The notes under the pieces are model-generated. The model was given only the letters and a program-made list of their open reading frames with translations, did not search any database and had not been told where the DNA came from. From the NCBI RefSeq assembly GCF_000711725.1, contig NZ_JONP01000034.1, positions 1 through 36,874 on the forward strand: DNA of 36,874 nt, read 5' to 3'. Numbering within the stretch: the stretch's first letter is position 1; each line of letters begins with the position of its first letter. Shown piece after piece: positions 35,820 through 36,874 of this stretch. The translations under genes were made by a program, and so were the position numbers. Source of the DNA: Roseomonas aerilata DSM 19363. Lineage in GTDB: Bacteria > Pseudomonadota > Alphaproteobacteria > Acetobacterales > Acetobacteraceae.

Positions 35820-36113
35820 GGGTTCAACTCCTGGGGCACGGCCCCACATGGTTGTTCCAGGCGCTAGTCGGCTTTTTGCCCCTGTTTTTGGGGAGGGGGC
35901 GTCGGACATGAAGCGGCTCCTGCGTTTGGAGCTTGTTCACGTATCGCCATTTTCAGCAGGCCCCGCTGCACGCACGAATTCCCCCGAGACTCTGGGCTAC
36001 TCCCCATGTCGCCCACCGGTTGCAAGCCACTTGGCTCTGTTGTGACGGCCTCAAGAATTGATGATTCATCAAACATGGGGTCTGTCAGCCAGGCAGTCCA
36101 TTAAGAGGGGTAG
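35820..36113. other. Region downstream of the partition cassette
   Basis: No gene recognised. It contains dyad copy 3 (36058-36072). It lies between the end of the ParB-like gene (36114) and the small gene at 35819. There is no clear terminator. Confidence 0.35.
36058..36072. promoter_or_regulatory. Dyad TTGATGATTCATCAA, copy 3 (downstream of the partition genes)
   Basis: TTGATGA and TCATCAA form a perfect 7-1-7 palindrome, the best version of the element. Copies 1 and 2 (271 and 30842) share its left half and ATYCATCA core. It lies 42 bases after the ParB-like stop. Candidate centromere or operator. Confidence 0.6.
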
Positions 36114-36446
36114 TCACCGCTCCGCGTCGCGCTCCAGCTTCTCCCGGTTTTCCAGCACCAGATCCACAAGCACGGCCGAGACAGAGGGGCGCCCGCCCTC
36201 ACGCCCGGCCCGCTCCACCGCCACTCGCCGCAGCAGCATGAGCACGTCCTTGGGCACATGGATGGCCGTGGTCACATAGTCCGCGGTTGGCGTCGCAGGC
36301 GGTTCGGGGGCCGGGAGCACTACAGGCGCCGGGGCCGGTGCGGGGGCAGGTTCGGGCGCCCCCGGCGGCACGGCAGCCCCTTCAGCCGCAACCCGCTCGC
36401 TCGCCGCCTTAGCCGCCGCGATCAGGCTGCCTTTACGTCCTGCCAC
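36114..36446 (-). CDS. Small ParB-like centromere-binding / ribbon-helix-helix-type protein
   Basis: A 110-residue protein that starts at GTG 36446, overlapping the last 14 bases of parA. Such overlap is typical of the second gene of a partition cassette. The N-terminus is basic and alanine-rich (AGRKGSLIAAAKAASERVA), followed by a flexible Pro/Ala linker at about residues 34-62. The C-terminal segment is YVTTAIHVPKDVLMLLRRVAVERA...PSVSAVLVDLVLENREKL. A short strand (TTAIHVP) followed by two helices is the expected ribbon-helix-helix pattern. The likely role is binding a plasmid centromere and stimulating ParA. The family is inferred from order, size and secondary-structure pattern, not from a recognised signature. 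The dyad at 36058-36072 lies 42 bases beyond its stop. Confidence 0.7.
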   Translation of the reverse strand: MAGRKGSLIAAAKAASERVAAEGAAVPPGAPEPAPAPAPAPVVLPAPEPPATPTADYVTTAIHVPKDVLMLLRRVAVERAGREGGRPSVSAVLVDLVLENREKLERDAER

Positions 36447-36874
36447 TCTTCTTCTCCCTCCGCACCACGCGCTCAACTACGGCCGCCAGGGATGCAATTT
36501 CCTGGTGTCCCACCGAACGAGGCGCGAAGGCCCCAACCCATTCCCCGGCCGTCGCGCTGTCCACGAAAGCCGCCCGCATCCCTACCGCAGGCGCCACTGG
36601 CTCGCCCATCTCGTGCAAGGCCGCCTCGATTTCTCGGCCGGTAGAGGTGCGCCGGTCCACCCTGGAGGGGATCAGCAGCGCGGCCGGCCTTCCGGCCCCT
36701 CTCGCCTCCCTGGCTTCCCGAAGCAGATCCAGCGCCTTTGCCGCGGCGCGAAGATCCAGGCCGGAAGGGGAGACCGGGACAAGGAACAGGTCCGCCACGA
36801 TCAGCGCCGCGGCCGTCGCCTCGCCCGTGTTCGGCGGCAAGTCGATCACCACGAGGTCCGCATTAGCCCCCTGC
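36433..36874 (-). CDS. parA: ParA partition ATPase, C-terminal part (split by window ends)
   Basis: C-terminal half of the ParA ATPase whose N-terminus is at 1-226. The reading frame is open to the right edge and continues as GANADLVVIDLPPNTG, the Walker B-like strand, then the switch-like VPVSPSGLDL and the typical PSRVDRRTSTGREIEAAL segment of short plasmid ParA proteins. It ends SGRT-TAA at 36433. The next gene starts at GTG 36446 inside its last codons, so the two are translationally coupled. Directly abutting the edges gives a frame offset (two bases plus a multiple of three missing), consistent with an imperfectly closed circular contig rather than a natural pseudogene. The two parts together account for a normal-length protein. 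Confidence 0.9.
   Translation of the reverse strand, partial: QGANADLVVIDLPPNTGEATAAALIVADLFLVPVSPSGLDLRAAAKALDLLREAREARGAGRPAALLIPSRVDRRTSTGREIEAALHEMGEPVAPAVGMRAAFVDSATAGEWVGAFAPRSVGHQEIASLAAVVERVVRREKKSGRT

Noticed and set aside
1-36874. tRNA or rRNA genes
   Set aside because: No cloverleaf or conserved rRNA segment was seen on either strand.

Overview
The window reads as an essentially complete plasmid (about 36.9 kb) cut open inside its partition gene. The first 226 bases encode the N-terminal half of a ParA ATPase on the minus strand and the last 442 bases encode its C-terminal half. A high overall GC content, long chains of genes joined by ATGA/TGATG overlaps, GTG/TTG starts, a RepA_C-type initiator, an XRE-ParA-small-DNA-binding-protein cassette and an LpxR-type lipid A deacylase suggest an alphaproteobacterium, probably Rhodospirillales/Acetobacteraceae (Roseomonas-like). 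This assignment is inference. No relaxase, type IV secretion, antibiotic-resistance, rRNA or tRNA gene was recognised.

Layout. 1-616 plus 36114-36874: partition cassette (XRE regulator, ParA, small centromere-binding-like protein). 693-2903: plus-strand operon of six small unknown genes ending at a hairpin terminator. 2986-6867: secreted and unknown small proteins, partly AT-rich. 7260-7922: HigB/HigA-like toxin-antitoxin operon with operator dyad and terminator. 8495-9760: a complete IS3-family insertion with a GAG target duplication. 9874-11543: AT-richer two-gene module (soluble protein plus 4-TM protein) of unknown role. 11892-12920: LpxR-like outer-membrane deacylase. 13352-20148: long minus-strand operon centred on a fused primase-helicase replication protein, containing a 61-bp concentric palindrome. 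20341-23671: protein kinase-HhH / PP2C phosphatase / vWA triad (YegI-YegK-YegL or TerY-P type). 23849-25554: small genes around a decayed tyrosine recombinase. 25728-27035: H-NS-like protein and a membrane protein in AT-rich DNA. 27158-28331: RepA with five iterons and a DnaA-box-like site, the probable origin. 28759-30660: two secreted proteins, one a VasI-like/TolA-C-like fusion. 30869-33215: intact tyrosine recombinase, two unknown genes and an HNH-type protein. 33441-36113: small genes, several broken, and a protein with a ParB-like DGxHR motif.

How it works together. RepA with iterons, and perhaps the primase-helicase operon, would replicate the plasmid. XRE/ParA/ParB-like would segregate it, the tyrosine recombinase may resolve multimers, and the toxin-antitoxin pair would select against plasmid loss. 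A shared dyad (TTGATGATYCATCA) lies in the xre-parA gap, over the recombinase ribosome-binding site and downstream of the ParB-like gene. It may tie partition and recombination together. The kinase/phosphatase/vWA triad, the AT-rich two-gene module and LpxR are the likely host-benefit cargo (envelope change or stress/phage response); their functions here are inferred.
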